DNA of 64,000 bases from Acerihabitans sp035013185. Its GTDB lineage: Bacteria > Pseudomonadota > Gammaproteobacteria > Enterobacterales > Enterobacteriaceae. The notes under the pieces were generated by a model. That model was not told where the DNA came from. It ran no database searches and was given only the letters and a program-made list of their open reading frames with translations. Shown here piece by piece: positions 21,013 to 29,443 of this stretch. Each line of letters begins with the position of its first letter. Position 1 is the stretch's first letter. Both the position numbers and the translations under genes were made by a program. The stretch lies in assembly GCF_035013185.1 (NCBI RefSeq), contig NZ_JAYGJO010000007.1, forward strand, positions 124,001 through 188,000, written 5' to 3'.

Positions 21013-21037
21013 AAAAAGGCACCTTTGGGTGCCTTTT
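21013..21037 (+). terminator. Intrinsic terminator of ihfB
   Basis: AAAAAGGCACC and GGGTGCCTTTT form an 11-bp stem with a TTT loop, 43 bp after the ihfB stop, ending in a T-run. Confidence 0.85.
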
Positions 21038-21154
21038 CAGCTTGCTGAAGCACCCCATGTTTTTCGTGGGGTTCTCTTTTTTAGCGGCCGAATGTCGCGA
21101 TCGCGTTCTGCTTTCTCTGAAGCCCTGAAGGTTTTTTGATAACATCATTAGCGT

Positions 21155-21586
21155 TTAGAACTCGCGGGATAGCGTCAAATATCCATTAAAACGTACTGAA
21201 CATTCATCGTTATTCAGTAAGCTGTAAGCGATGAAAACATCGCGCCTACTCTTCCCGTCTGTAAAGGTGTATTTCGCCGTAATGTTTTTTGCTCCGTTTG
21301 TATAATAGCTTTCGAAAAAGTCCTCTTTCTTGAGCGTAATCCCGGTTTGCATTTCACTATCTGTGGTCGCTAACTGCTCGGCGAATACTTCAGACACCGG
21401 TGTTATTGCCAGAATGTCGACCGAAGCGTGTTTCTCTTGCAGCGACCCAGCATCGATATGCAGATCGCGCACTACAGCGGCTGTTAACGCTACATACATC
21501 GATGCCCCGACCTTTGCGCAACCAGCACTATCAGCCCATGACAGTCCCGGAGCGACAGCAAGGCATAACACACACAATCTTTTCAT
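21155..21586 (-). CDS. Putative secreted protein of unknown function
   Basis: A 143-aa protein whose family I do not recognise. Residues 1-18 look like a Sec signal peptide (MKRLCVLCLAVAPGLSWA) with cleavage before Asp-Ser. The mature part has two cysteines, Cys23 and the one in the C-terminal NNDECSVRF, which could form a disulfide in the periplasm. No membrane segments follow. GGTGGAATAACGC precedes the start, so translation is plausible. It is on the minus strand between ihfB and comEC, opposite to both, and has no counterpart at this place in E. coli. Real coding is likely, but function is unknown. Confidence 0.65.
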   Translation of the reverse strand: MKRLCVLCLAVAPGLSWADSAGCAKVGASMYVALTAAVVRDLHIDAGSLQEKHASVDILAITPVSEVFAEQLATTDSEMQTGITLKKEDFFESYYTNGAKNITAKYTFTDGKSRRDVFIAYSLLNNDECSVRFNGYLTLSREF

Positions 21587-22018
21587 GCGTTATTCCACCG
21601 TCAGATCGTGATCGCCACTGGCGGCAACGCAATAATACCACGTGTTTTTGTACGATAGTTAAACAACAACCTGAAATGCAGGGTAAGTACATCGTATTAC
21701 ATGCACTTTATTTAATGAGTAAATACAGGGTATTTTTAATTAAGGTGGCAACTAAAATCATGCATAAAAATTGCACTTGAAACGAAAATCGATGCCTCCG
21801 GGGGCCTTTTTTATGTCTAAAGGGGGTTCGGCGCATCCGGATTTGCAAGGCGGGTTCTACTTTTCTCTAAGATAATGTACGCGGTAGAAAAGGCTTGCTA
21901 CGCCCGATGCAAGTCACTTGCAGGACACTAGCATCAGGTCGAAAGCGGGGTAATATCGGCTGCCTGTGCCTCAACAGGATGCTTGCCTTATGCCTACACC
22001 TAATCTCGTGCAGTGCCG
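21587..22018. other. Intergenic region before comEC
   Basis: This 432-bp region lies between the divergent secreted-protein gene and comEC. No convincing gene, repeat or terminator was found. It must contain both promoters. TAAGATAATG at about 21869-21878 could be part of a -10 for comEC, but no matching -35 was assigned. Confidence 0.5.
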
Positions 22019-24292
22019 ATGCCGCTATCATTAAGCCAGCTCGCGCTGGCGGTCATTATTGGCATTATGCCGTTAATCTGGTTGCCTGAATTGCCGTCTG
22101 ACGTTTTGCGTTGTGGCATCGCCGCCGCTGCTTGGCTACTGATTGGGATTCGCCTACCGGGATGTCGTTTGGCGGCACTAGCGCTAGCCGCTTTCACCTG
22201 GGGATGTTTTGGCGCCGCACAGTTATTAACTCAAGCAACGCAGCTATCTCAGCCCCGGCTGGTGGTGCGGGCGCAGATCGTCAGTCTCTACCATGCCGAT
22301 CATGCCCGATCCGGTGCGGTCATCAAGCTGACCTCCGCCGGGGGGCAGCGGATTTTCCCGCCGGTATATGCCGCAGTAACCTGGGCCAAACTTCCTGAGC
22401 CCTGGTGCGCCGGCCAGCAATGGCAAATGATCGTAAAGCTGCGCCCACAGCACAGCCGGTTAAACCAAGGCGGCTTCGATAGCCAGCGTTGGGCGGTGGC
22501 TAACCATCAACCCCTCGTGGGAAGGGTGATTAAAGCCAGAGCCATCGATGCGCGCTGCGGGCTGCGCCAGCGGTTAATTGATCATAGCCGCCAGCAATTC
22601 CACGGCTTGCGTTGGCCATCAATTCTTATGGCGCTGGCGTTTGGCGACAGTAAAACCATGCCGGAGGACATTCGCCTGGTGCTCCAGCAAACCGGTACCG
22701 CCCATTTAATGGCTATCTCAGGCCTGCACATTTCCCTGGCGGCGCTGTTTGGCTGGCTGGTGGCGCGTGGTGGGCAGTTTTTTCTGCCAATGGGGTGGAT
22801 TTCACCGGCGCTGCCGTTGATGGTGAGCTGGCTGACCGCCGCGGGTTATGTTTGGTTGTCCGGTGCTAATTTCCCGGCCATGCGGGCGCTGGTGGCGCTG
22901 AGTCTATGGATAACGCTGCGTATGCGTGGCGTACGCTGTAGCCCGTGGCAGGTCTGGTTATGGTGCGTAGGGTTGATTCTCGCCAGCGATCCACTGGCTA
23001 TTTTGTCCAGCAGTCTTTGGTTGTCCTGTCTGGCCGTGGCAGCGCTGATCTTCTGGTTCCAGTGGGCACCGCTGCCGGTGCGGTGCCAATCGGGCCTGCG
23101 CTGGGCATGGCTGCGTTGGCTGCATTTGCAGGTTGGCATGACCCTATTGTTGTTACCACTGCAGTGGGGCTTATTCCACGGCGCTAATCCTTGGTCATTG
23201 CCCGCCAACCTTTGGGCTGTCCCGTTGGTTTCATTTGTCACCACACCGCTGGTGCTATCCGCCGTCTGCCTGTCTTTTTGGCTCTCAGCCAGCCGACTGT
23301 TGTGGTCATTGGCCGATGGATCGCTAACCTGGGTCTTCAAGCCCCTGCCGTGGTTACGAGATGGATGGGTTGAACTCACCGACGCCGGTATCCTGTTAAG
23401 TTTGTGCGGCTGGCTGGCGGTGATCGTGTGGCGCTTCGGCTGGTGGCGCACCTACCGGATGAATCTGGTGGCCATTGTTTTATTGTTTATGGCGCAGCGG
23501 GAAAGGGTTGATATACCGCGCTGGCGTCTGGATATGCTGGATGTTGGACACGGGCTGGCGATCGCCATTGAACGCAACGGCAAGGCATTGTTATACGATA
23601 CCGGTGCAGGCTGGCGTGGCGGCGATATCGGCAAGGCGGAGATTGTGCCGTATCTCAAATGGCGCGGGCTGACGCCAGAGGCGATCATGCTTAGCCACAG
23701 CCATCAGGATCATATCGGGGGTCTTAATACGCTCAAACGTCTCTATCCGGGGATCCCGGTGGCCAGCTCTTACCGTCGCCGCGACCATTTCCCCTGCGTG
23801 CGCGGGCGTAGCTGGCGCTGGCAGGGTTTGCACTTTAGCGTGCTGTGGCCGCCGTCGCAGGTGAAAAAAGCCGGTAATGATGACTCCTGTGTGGTGAAAA
23901 TTAATGATGGCAGATTTAGCGTATTACTGACCGGCGATATCGAAGGGCCGTCCGAGCGAGCCTTAGTGAGTTCCGCACGCCTTAGCCTGCGAGCAGATAT
24001 CTTGCAAGTGCCTCACCATGGCAGCAAAACATCCTCCACCCGCGCATTTTTAACGGCGGTCAGCCCCAGAGCCGCGCTGGCATCGGCGGCGCGGTTCAGT
24101 CCATGGCGCTTACCTGCGCCCGTTGTCATGGCGCGCTATCAGCGTCATGGCATCCCTTGGTACGATACTGCGCATTCTGGTCAACTGAGCGTGCGCTTTT
24201 ATCGTGATAAATGGGTGATAAAAGGGTATCGAGAACAAATAATGCCGCGATGGTACCACCAGTGGTTTGGCGTCCCGGCCGATAATGGGTAG
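22019..24292 (+). CDS. ycaI: ComEC/Rec2-family DNA-uptake protein (YcaI)
   Basis: This is a large inner-membrane protein of the ComEC family. In competent bacteria ComEC forms the channel that brings single-stranded DNA into the cytoplasm; in enterics its role is less clear. From ATG 22019 it is 757 aa (E. coli YcaI 754); a GTG 6 bp upstream is an alternative, and neither has a good Shine-Dalgarno. The competence domain with many membrane helices (about 200-490) contains GTAHLMAISGLHISLAALFG. The C-terminal metallo-beta-lactamase-like domain shows LDVGHGLAIAIE, HSHQDHIGG, LLTGDIE and VPHHGSKTSS. msbA starts 36 bp downstream, the conserved arrangement. Confidence 0.94.
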   Translation: MPLSLSQLALAVIIGIMPLIWLPELPSDVLRCGIAAAAWLLIGIRLPGCRLAALALAAFTWGCFGAAQLLTQATQLSQPRLVVRAQIVSLYHADHARSGAVIKLTSAGGQRIFPPVYAAVTWAKLPEPWCAGQQWQMIVKLRPQHSRLNQGGFDSQRWAVANHQPLVGRVIKARAIDARCGLRQRLIDHSRQQFHGLRWPSILMALAFGDSKTMPEDIRLVLQQTGTAHLMAISGLHISLAALFGWLVARGGQFFLPMGWISPALPLMVSWLTAAGYVWLSGANFPAMRALVALSLWITLRMRGVRCSPWQVWLWCVGLILASDPLAILSSSLWLSCLAVAALIFWFQWAPLPVRCQSGLRWAWLRWLHLQVGMTLLLLPLQWGLFHGANPWSLPANLWAVPLVSFVTTPLVLSAVCLSFWLSASRLLWSLADGSLTWVFKPLPWLRDGWVELTDAGILLSLCGWLAVIVWRFGWWRTYRMNLVAIVLLFMAQRERVDIPRWRLDMLDVGHGLAIAIERNGKALLYDTGAGWRGGDIGKAEIVPYLKWRGLTPEAIMLSHSHQDHIGGLNTLKRLYPGIPVASSYRRRDHFPCVRGRSWRWQGLHFSVLWPPSQVKKAGNDDSCVVKINDGRFSVLLTGDIEGPSERALVSSARLSLRADILQVPHHGSKTSSTRAFLTAVSPRAALASAARFSPWRLPAPVVMARYQRHGIPWYDTAHSGQLSVRFYRDKWVIKGYREQIMPRWYHQWFGVPADNG

Positions 24293-24328
24293 AATGGTCG
24301 GCTATTTAGACTTCGCCTGGTTAACTGA

Positions 24329-26080
24329 ATGCTCAATGATAAAGATCTCTCCACCTGGCAGACATTCCGTCGCTTATGGCCGATGATCTCTCCTTTTAAA
24401 ACGGGGCTGATCGTAGCGGCCACTGCGTTGGTCCTTAACGCTGCCAGCGACACCCTGATGCTGTCATTGTTAAAACCGCTGCTGGATGAGGGTTTTGGTA
24501 AAACTAACACCAGTATTTTGGTCTGGATGCCGCTGGCGGTTATCGGGCTGATGATGGTGCGGGGCGTGACCAGTTTTGTTTCCAGCTATTGTGTATCGTG
24601 GGTGTCGGGTAAAGTGGTTATGCATATGCGTAGGCGGTTGTTTAGCCATATGATGGCCATGCCGGTATCGTTTTTTGACCAGCAGTCTACGGGCACGCTA
24701 TTGTCACGTATTACTTATGATTCTGAACAGGTGGCCTCCTCGTCGTCCGGCGCGTTGATCACGGTGATCCGTGAAACAGCCTCGATCATCGGCCTGTTTA
24801 TCATGATGTTTTATTACAGTTGGCAGCTTTCTCTGATTCTGGTGGTCATTGCCCCCATCGTGTCCATCGCCATTCGCCTCGTCTCGAAACGTTTTCGCAG
24901 TATCAGCAAAAATATGCAAAACACCATGGGGCAGGTGACCACTAGCGCCGAACAAATGCTGAAAGGCCACAAGGAAGTCTTGATTTTTGGTGGCCAAAAA
25001 GTGGAAAACGAACGCTTTAACCACGTGAGCAATCGCATGCGCCAACAGGGCATGAAGATGGTTTCCGCTTCATCAGTGTCAGATCCGGTGATTCAGTTTA
25101 TCGCATCGCTGGCACTGGCTTTTGTTCTGTATGCCGCCAGTTTTCCGAGTGTCATGCAAAACCTGACTGCCGGTACCATCACAGTGGTGTTCTCCTCCAT
25201 GATTGCTTTGATGCGCCCGTTAAAATCGCTGACCAATGTTAATGCCCAGTTTCAACGTGGTATGGCTGCGTGCCAAACGCTGTTTACCATTTTGGATATG
25301 GAACGGGAAAAAGACGAGGGTACGCTGGTCATTGATCGTGCACGTGGCGATGTGGAATTCCGCGATGTGACTTTTTTCTATCCAGGCAGCGAGATCCCAT
25401 CGCTACGGAATATCAGTCTGGTCATTCCGGCGGGTAAAACGGTGGCGTTGGTCGGGCGATCCGGTTCCGGCAAGTCTACTATTGCCAACCTGCTGACTCG
25501 ATTTTACGACGTACAGCAGGGGGCGGTGCTGCTTGATGGTCACGATCTGCGTGAATATGAACTGGCCTCCTTGCGTAACCAGGTGGCGCTGGTATCGCAA
25601 AATGTCCATTTATTTAATGACACCATTGCTAACAACATCGCCTACGCCCGCCAAGACCAATTTTCTCGCGAGCAAGTAGAGCACGCAGCCCGTATGGCTT
25701 TTGCCATGGATTTTATTGATAAAATGGAGCAGGGGCTTGATACGGTCATCGGCGAGAACGGCGTATTGCTCTCCGGTGGGCAGCGTCAGCGCATCGCCAT
25801 TGCACGAGCCCTGTTGCGCGATTGCCCGCTGTTGATTCTTGACGAGGCCACGTCGGCATTGGACACAGAATCTGAGCGTGCCATTCAACAGGCATTGGAC
25901 GCGTTGCAGAAAAACCGTACCTCACTGGTGATTGCCCATCGGCTATCCACCATCGAAAAAGCGGATGAAATACTGGTCGTCGAAGATGGCCGTATCGTGG
26001 AACGCGGAGCGCACGATATTTTATTGGCGCACAAAGGTGCCTACGCCCAGTTGCACCGGTTACAATTCGGTAATGATTAA
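24329..26080 (+). CDS. msbA: Lipid A export ATP-binding/permease protein MsbA
   Basis: MsbA flips core-lipid A across the inner membrane and is essential in enterics. The product is 583 aa (E. coli 582). Six membrane helices fill the first 320 residues. The ATPase has Walker A GRSGSGKST, signature LSGGQRQR and Walker B LLILDEATSALD. It overlaps lpxK by 8 bp, indicating translational coupling with a lipid A synthesis enzyme. comEC-msbA-lpxK appear to form one transcription unit. Confidence 0.97.
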   Translation: MLNDKDLSTWQTFRRLWPMISPFKTGLIVAATALVLNAASDTLMLSLLKPLLDEGFGKTNTSILVWMPLAVIGLMMVRGVTSFVSSYCVSWVSGKVVMHMRRRLFSHMMAMPVSFFDQQSTGTLLSRITYDSEQVASSSSGALITVIRETASIIGLFIMMFYYSWQLSLILVVIAPIVSIAIRLVSKRFRSISKNMQNTMGQVTTSAEQMLKGHKEVLIFGGQKVENERFNHVSNRMRQQGMKMVSASSVSDPVIQFIASLALAFVLYAASFPSVMQNLTAGTITVVFSSMIALMRPLKSLTNVNAQFQRGMAACQTLFTILDMEREKDEGTLVIDRARGDVEFRDVTFFYPGSEIPSLRNISLVIPAGKTVALVGRSGSGKSTIANLLTRFYDVQQGAVLLDGHDLREYELASLRNQVALVSQNVHLFNDTIANNIAYARQDQFSREQVEHAARMAFAMDFIDKMEQGLDTVIGENGVLLSGGQRQRIAIARALLRDCPLLILDEATSALDTESERAIQQALDALQKNRTSLVIAHRLSTIEKADEILVVEDGRIVERGAHDILLAHKGAYAQLHRLQFGND

Positions 26081-27062
26081 TCGCATCTGGTTTGGCGGCT
26101 CGCGGTGGTATTGGCTGCTGCTGCCGTTTTCCTGGCTGTACGGTCTGATAAGCGGGCTGATCAAACTCGGTTTTCGCCTGGGATGGCGTAACGTTCGTCA
26201 TTTTCCGGTAGCGGTAGTGGTTGTGGGTAATCTTACCGTCGGTGGCAATGGCAAAACCCCGGTGGTGTTGTGGCTGGTTGAACAACTGCAACGGCGTGGC
26301 TGGCGGGTAGGGGTAGTGTCCAGAGGTTACGGTGGGCGTTCAGATCATTATCCACTGCTGCTGGACACCACTACCACCACAGGGCAGGCGGGGGATGAAC
26401 CGGTGCTGATTTTTCAGCGCACTGGCGCCGCTGTTGCCGTGTCACCGCGTCGAGCCGACGCGGTGGCGGCATTGCTCGCGCACCAACCGTTGGATGTGAT
26501 CATCACCGATGATGGTTTGCAGCATTATGCATTGGGCCGGGATATTGAATGGGTCGTGGTGGATGGTTTACGGCGTTTCGGCAATGGTTGGTGGTTGCCC
26601 GCAGGGCCCATGCGCGAGCGTGCGGGCCGTCTGCGCAGTGTTGATGCGGTGATCGTCAACGGCGGCACGGCATTGCCGGACGAGGTGCTGATGCAATTAC
26701 TTCCTGGCGACGCGGTAAACGTGCTGAGTGGACAAACCTGCCCGGTGACCGAATTACCCGCAGTGGTCGCGATGGCGGGAATTGGCTACCCTGCGCGTTT
26801 TTTTGCCACACTGCGTGCGCTGGGGGTGAATGTTGAACGAGAGGTGTCTTTTGCTGATCATCAATCCTATGGCCTGGATCGGTTGGTGGTCTTGACCACG
26901 ACTCACCAGACATTGCTAATGACCGAAAAGGATGCGGTCAAGTGCCGTGATTTTGCCCAGCCTAACTGGTGGTATTTACCGGTAAATGCGCAGCTACCAC
27001 CAGACGCTATACCATGGCTATTAGCGTCTATTGAACACAAAATTCACCACTATAACCAATAG
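26073..27062 (+). CDS. lpxK: Tetraacyldisaccharide 4'-kinase
   Basis: LpxK phosphorylates the 4' position of the lipid A disaccharide precursor at the inner membrane, giving lipid IVA. From ATG 26073 the product is 329 aa (E. coli 328). MINRIWFGGSRWYWLLLPFSW holds the N-terminal membrane-associated helix. The P-loop is NLTVGGNGKTP. The downstream DDGLQHYAL and AGPMRE are kinase landmarks. It overlaps the end of msbA by 8 bp, which fixes the start. ycaQ, which follows lpxK in E. coli, is absent. Confidence 0.96.
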   Translation: MINRIWFGGSRWYWLLLPFSWLYGLISGLIKLGFRLGWRNVRHFPVAVVVVGNLTVGGNGKTPVVLWLVEQLQRRGWRVGVVSRGYGGRSDHYPLLLDTTTTTGQAGDEPVLIFQRTGAAVAVSPRRADAVAALLAHQPLDVIITDDGLQHYALGRDIEWVVVDGLRRFGNGWWLPAGPMRERAGRLRSVDAVIVNGGTALPDEVLMQLLPGDAVNVLSGQTCPVTELPAVVAMAGIGYPARFFATLRALGVNVEREVSFADHQSYGLDRLVVLTTTHQTLLMTEKDAVKCRDFAQPNWWYLPVNAQLPPDAIPWLLASIEHKIHHYNQ

Positions 27063-27156
27063 TGTTAGTGGGGTTGCCAAGGCATGTGCGGCAATCATCC
27101 GCAAAGGGCGATTCCGCGCCACTACCAACTAACCACACCGATTAACCACGGCTTGC

Positions 27157-27197
27157 CAAAAAACAATCGGCCCGGACATCAATGATGGCCGGGCCGA
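27157..27197 (-). terminator. Intrinsic terminator on minus strand between lpxK and ycaR
   Basis: On the minus strand TCGGCCCGG pairs with CCGGGCCGA (27189-27197 with 27167-27175), and inside after one mismatch CATC pairs with GATG around ATT. TTGTTTTTT follows at once. On the plus strand no T-run touches the stem, so the element faces the minus direction, away from lpxK. Confidence 0.7.
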
Positions 27198-27219
27198 GAG
27201 AACGATGATTTTTTGTGGC

Positions 27220-27270
27220 TTAGCGGCTAAAATTAGCAAACAAAGCAACTATTTTATTGAATGTTTTCAT
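27220..27270 (-). CDS. Putative 16-residue small protein
   Basis: The ORF encodes MKTFNKIVALFANFSR, a short basic and hydrophobic peptide that could form an amphipathic helix. It lies inside the candidate CRP-controlled transcript, 22 bp before the terminator stem on its own strand. AAGAGA about 10 bp upstream is a weak Shine-Dalgarno, and if transcription starts near 27281 much of that would be lost, so translation is uncertain. I do not recognise the peptide. It could be a small protein, a leader peptide or a chance ORF in an sRNA. Confidence 0.3.
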   Translation of the reverse strand: MKTFNKIVALFANFSR

Positions 27271-27287
27271 GGCAGGTTTGTCTCTTA

Positions 27288-27315
27288 ATTATCAAAAGTG
27301 TGATGTAGCTCACAA
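27288..27315 (-). promoter_or_regulatory. Promoter candidate overlapped by a perfect CRP-box core
   Basis: TGTGATGTAGCTCACA at 27299-27314 fits the CRP consensus TGTGA-N6-TCACA exactly. On the minus strand TTGTGA (27310-27315) and GATAAT (27288-27293) are 16 bp apart and match the sigma-70 -35 and -10 at 4 of 6 and 5 of 6 positions. CRP bound here would cover the promoter and should repress it. An alternative is activation of a plus-strand promoter toward ycaR, but the site is about 200 bp from that gene. Confidence 0.5.
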
Positions 27316-27503
27316 AAAATATTACGCTCTTCGAATTTAGAGATCAACACTATTTTGCAGAAATGTTAATAAAAATCGCAACCCGGTGCCACCGCCGTGC
27401 TGCGGTGATGCTACTGGTACATCGGAACCATTCCCGCCCATCGCTGCATTATGCTATTCTCTCGGCCAAAGACGCATCGCTGGATGTGTAAGTCGGAGGA
27501 ATT

Positions 27504-27686
27504 ATGGATCATCGTTTATTGGAAATCGTGGCGTGCCCAGTTTGTAACGGTAAGCTGTATTTTAATAAAGAAAAGCAGGAACTCATCTGTAAATCGGATG
27601 CCCTGGCGTATCCGGTGCGTGATGGCATTCCGGTATTATTGGAAAGTGAGGCGCGTGCTCTGACCCTTGATGAGACTAACCAATGA
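27504..27686 (+). CDS. ycaR: Trm112-family zinc-ribbon protein YcaR
   Basis: A 60-aa protein of the Trm112/UPF0434 family, the same length as E. coli YcaR. The beginning HRLLEIVACPVCNGKL carries one CPxC pair and EKQELICKSDALAYPVRDGIP carries a third cysteine. Members are small zinc-ribbon-like proteins; the function in bacteria is uncertain. TCGGAGGAATT precedes the start. Its TGA overlaps the ATG of kdsB by 4 bp, so the two are translationally coupled. Confidence 0.92.
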   Translation: MDHRLLEIVACPVCNGKLYFNKEKQELICKSDALAYPVRDGIPVLLESEARALTLDETNQ

Positions 27687-28435
27687 GTTTTATCGCAATC
27701 ATTCCGGCACGGTATGCTTCCAGCCGTTTGCCTGGTAAACCCCTGGCGGATATTAATGGTAAACCCATGGTGGTGCATGTGATGGAGCGGGCCCAGGAAT
27801 CCGGCGCGGATCGGGTCATTGTTGCCACTGATCATGACGGTGTGGTGGATGCGGTGCGCCAGGCGGGGGGGGAGGTGTGCATGACCCGTGCCGACCATCA
27901 CTCCGGCACTGAACGCCTGGCGGAAGTGATTGAACGTTATCAGTTCACTGACAGCCAGATCATCGTCAACATCCAGGGGGATGAACCCTTAATTCCACCG
28001 GTGATTGTTCGTCAAGTGGCCGATAATCTGGCGCACTGCGAGGCCGGCATGGCGACCCTGGCGGTGCCGATCACCACAGCGGAAGAAGCGTTTAATCCTA
28101 ATGCTGTTAAAGTTGTCATGGATTCTCGCGGTTTTGCACTTTATTTTTCCCGCGCGGCCATCCCTTGGGATCGTGAACGCTTCGCGTTATCCCGTGACAC
28201 TATTGGCGACACGTTTTTGCGCCATATCGGCATTTACGCTTACCGCGCCGGTTTCATCCGCCGTTATGTGCAATGGCAGCCCAGCCAGCTTGAGCAGATT
28301 GAAATGCTGGAGCAACTGCGAGTACTCTGGTATGGCGAAAAAATTCATGTTGCCGTCGCACGCCAAGTTCCGGGTATTGGTGTCGATACCCAGGAAGAAC
28401 TGCAACGGGTGCGTGAACTGATGCAACGGCGCTAA
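27683..28435 (+). CDS. kdsB: 3-deoxy-manno-octulosonate cytidylyltransferase
   Basis: KdsB makes CMP-Kdo from CTP and Kdo, activating the sugar for attachment to lipid A. The product is 250 aa (E. coli 248). The nucleotide-binding start IPARYASSRLPGKPLADING and the metal/sugar motif NIQGDEPLIPP are clear. Its start overlaps ycaR by 4 bp. With msbA and lpxK it makes this segment a lipopolysaccharide-assembly neighbourhood. Confidence 0.97.
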   Translation: MSFIAIIPARYASSRLPGKPLADINGKPMVVHVMERAQESGADRVIVATDHDGVVDAVRQAGGEVCMTRADHHSGTERLAEVIERYQFTDSQIIVNIQGDEPLIPPVIVRQVADNLAHCEAGMATLAVPITTAEEAFNPNAVKVVMDSRGFALYFSRAAIPWDRERFALSRDTIGDTFLRHIGIYAYRAGFIRRYVQWQPSQLEQIEMLEQLRVLWYGEKIHVAVARQVPGIGVDTQEELQRVRELMQRR

Positions 28436-28542
28436 ATTTGCGCGGCTGATCCCCTCAAGATTGATCTGAAATCAAGAATTTTGCCGATGACGCCAGCATG
28501 ATGACGGGCATATTCGCTTATTCACTAAAGGCCAGATCTGTT

Positions 28543-29436
28543 ATGGAACGGTTGAAAGCAGAGTTAAGCGCAGTATTGGGAGAATCATTAAGCCGTCTCG
28601 AACGGATCAGCGAACAGCCTTATGCGCATCTTTATGCTATGTATGATAAAGAAGGTAACCCACTTTCATTGCTGGCGAAGAGCTATATTTGCCAAGGCAT
28701 CGCCCAACAGGAAGCCTATAAGCTCTCCATGCTGGCTCGTGAGGGGGAAGTCAGATTGCCAACGGTGTTCGGGCTGGTGGTAAGCCAGCAGGCACCCTAT
28801 AAAGAACTGCTATTGATGGAGCGCTTGCGCGGGGTCTCAGCGGAAGCCCCCACCCGTACCCCGCAGCGTTGGATATCACTTAAAGATCACATCGTCGACA
28901 GTATGTTGGCCTGGCACCGCATCGACAGCCATGGTTATGTGGGTACTGTGGACAGTACCCAGGAAAATACCTGGCCAAAATGGTACGCACAACGCGTCGA
29001 CGTTATCTGGTCAACATTACTTAAAGTCTCGGCACCACGGCTAACCTATGAAGACCGTAATCTCCTGTTTCGCACCCGCCAAAGCCTTGACCGATTATTT
29101 GCCGATTTTCAGGACAATTGCGTTTTGGTTCACGGCAATCTGACCCTACGCAGCATGCTTAAAGATCCACGTAGCGACCAGCTCTTGGCCATGCTTAATC
29201 CTGGCCCCATGCTGTGGGCACCTCGTGAATATGACCTGTTTCGCCTGAGCGAGGAGGGCATGGATAACGATCTCCTGTTTCACTATTTGAGCAAAGCACC
29301 GGTGGCGGAAGCCTTTCTCTATCGGCGATGGGTGTATGGCATCTGGGAAGCGGCAGCGCGTTATATCCATACCGGTCTGCTGGATCGCACAGCCTTTGAA
29401 TTGGCCGGCCGAGAACTGCAGCCATGGCTGGAATAG
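28543..29436 (+). CDS. ycbJ: Kinase-like-fold protein YcbJ
   Basis: A 297-aa protein, the same length as E. coli YcbJ, of unknown function with an aminoglycoside-phosphotransferase/protein-kinase-like fold. ATG 28543 is chosen over upstream in-frame starts because MERLKAELSAVLGE is the family N-terminus. The motif at the catalytic loop position reads VHGNLTLRSML. Active kinases of this fold have HGD there, so Asn replaces the catalytic Asp, as in E. coli YcbJ; it may be a pseudokinase. It ends 7 bp from the convergent elyC. Confidence 0.85.
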   Translation: MERLKAELSAVLGESLSRLERISEQPYAHLYAMYDKEGNPLSLLAKSYICQGIAQQEAYKLSMLAREGEVRLPTVFGLVVSQQAPYKELLLMERLRGVSAEAPTRTPQRWISLKDHIVDSMLAWHRIDSHGYVGTVDSTQENTWPKWYAQRVDVIWSTLLKVSAPRLTYEDRNLLFRTRQSLDRLFADFQDNCVLVHGNLTLRSMLKDPRSDQLLAMLNPGPMLWAPREYDLFRLSEEGMDNDLLFHYLSKAPVAEAFLYRRWVYGIWEAAARYIHTGLLDRTAFELAGRELQPWLE

Positions 29437-29443
29437 GCTGACT

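Larger units (their letters stand above)
27157..27281 (-). ncRNA. Candidate CRP-controlled small transcript
   Basis: A minus-strand promoter candidate (27288-27315) would start RNA near 27281, and an intrinsic terminator ends near 27157, giving an RNA of about 125 nt. It includes a 16-codon ORF near its 5' end. The layout (small RNA, CRP box over the promoter, short ORF, strong terminator) resembles CRP-regulated small RNAs such as Spot 42 in organisation only; the sequence is not Spot 42. Transcription is inferred, not shown. Confidence 0.35.
27063..27503. other. lpxK-ycaR intergenic region
   Basis: This 441-bp stretch lies where E. coli has ycaQ. No trace of ycaQ coding was recognised. It holds a perfect CRP-box core, a minus-strand promoter candidate, a 16-codon ORF and an intrinsic terminator (separate entries). 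On the plus strand it must also contain the ycaR-kdsB promoter, and TCGGAGGAATT before ATG 27504 is the ycaR Shine-Dalgarno. Confidence 0.6.

Noticed and set aside
21793..21812. GC-rich stretch followed by T6 (GCCTCCGGGGGCC) resembling a terminator
   Set aside because: The only stem would have a 2-nt loop, so a stable terminator is unlikely.
22846..23451. 201-codon ORF antisense to comEC
   Set aside because: Shadow of a hydrophobic membrane-protein gene; no ribosome-binding site or domain.
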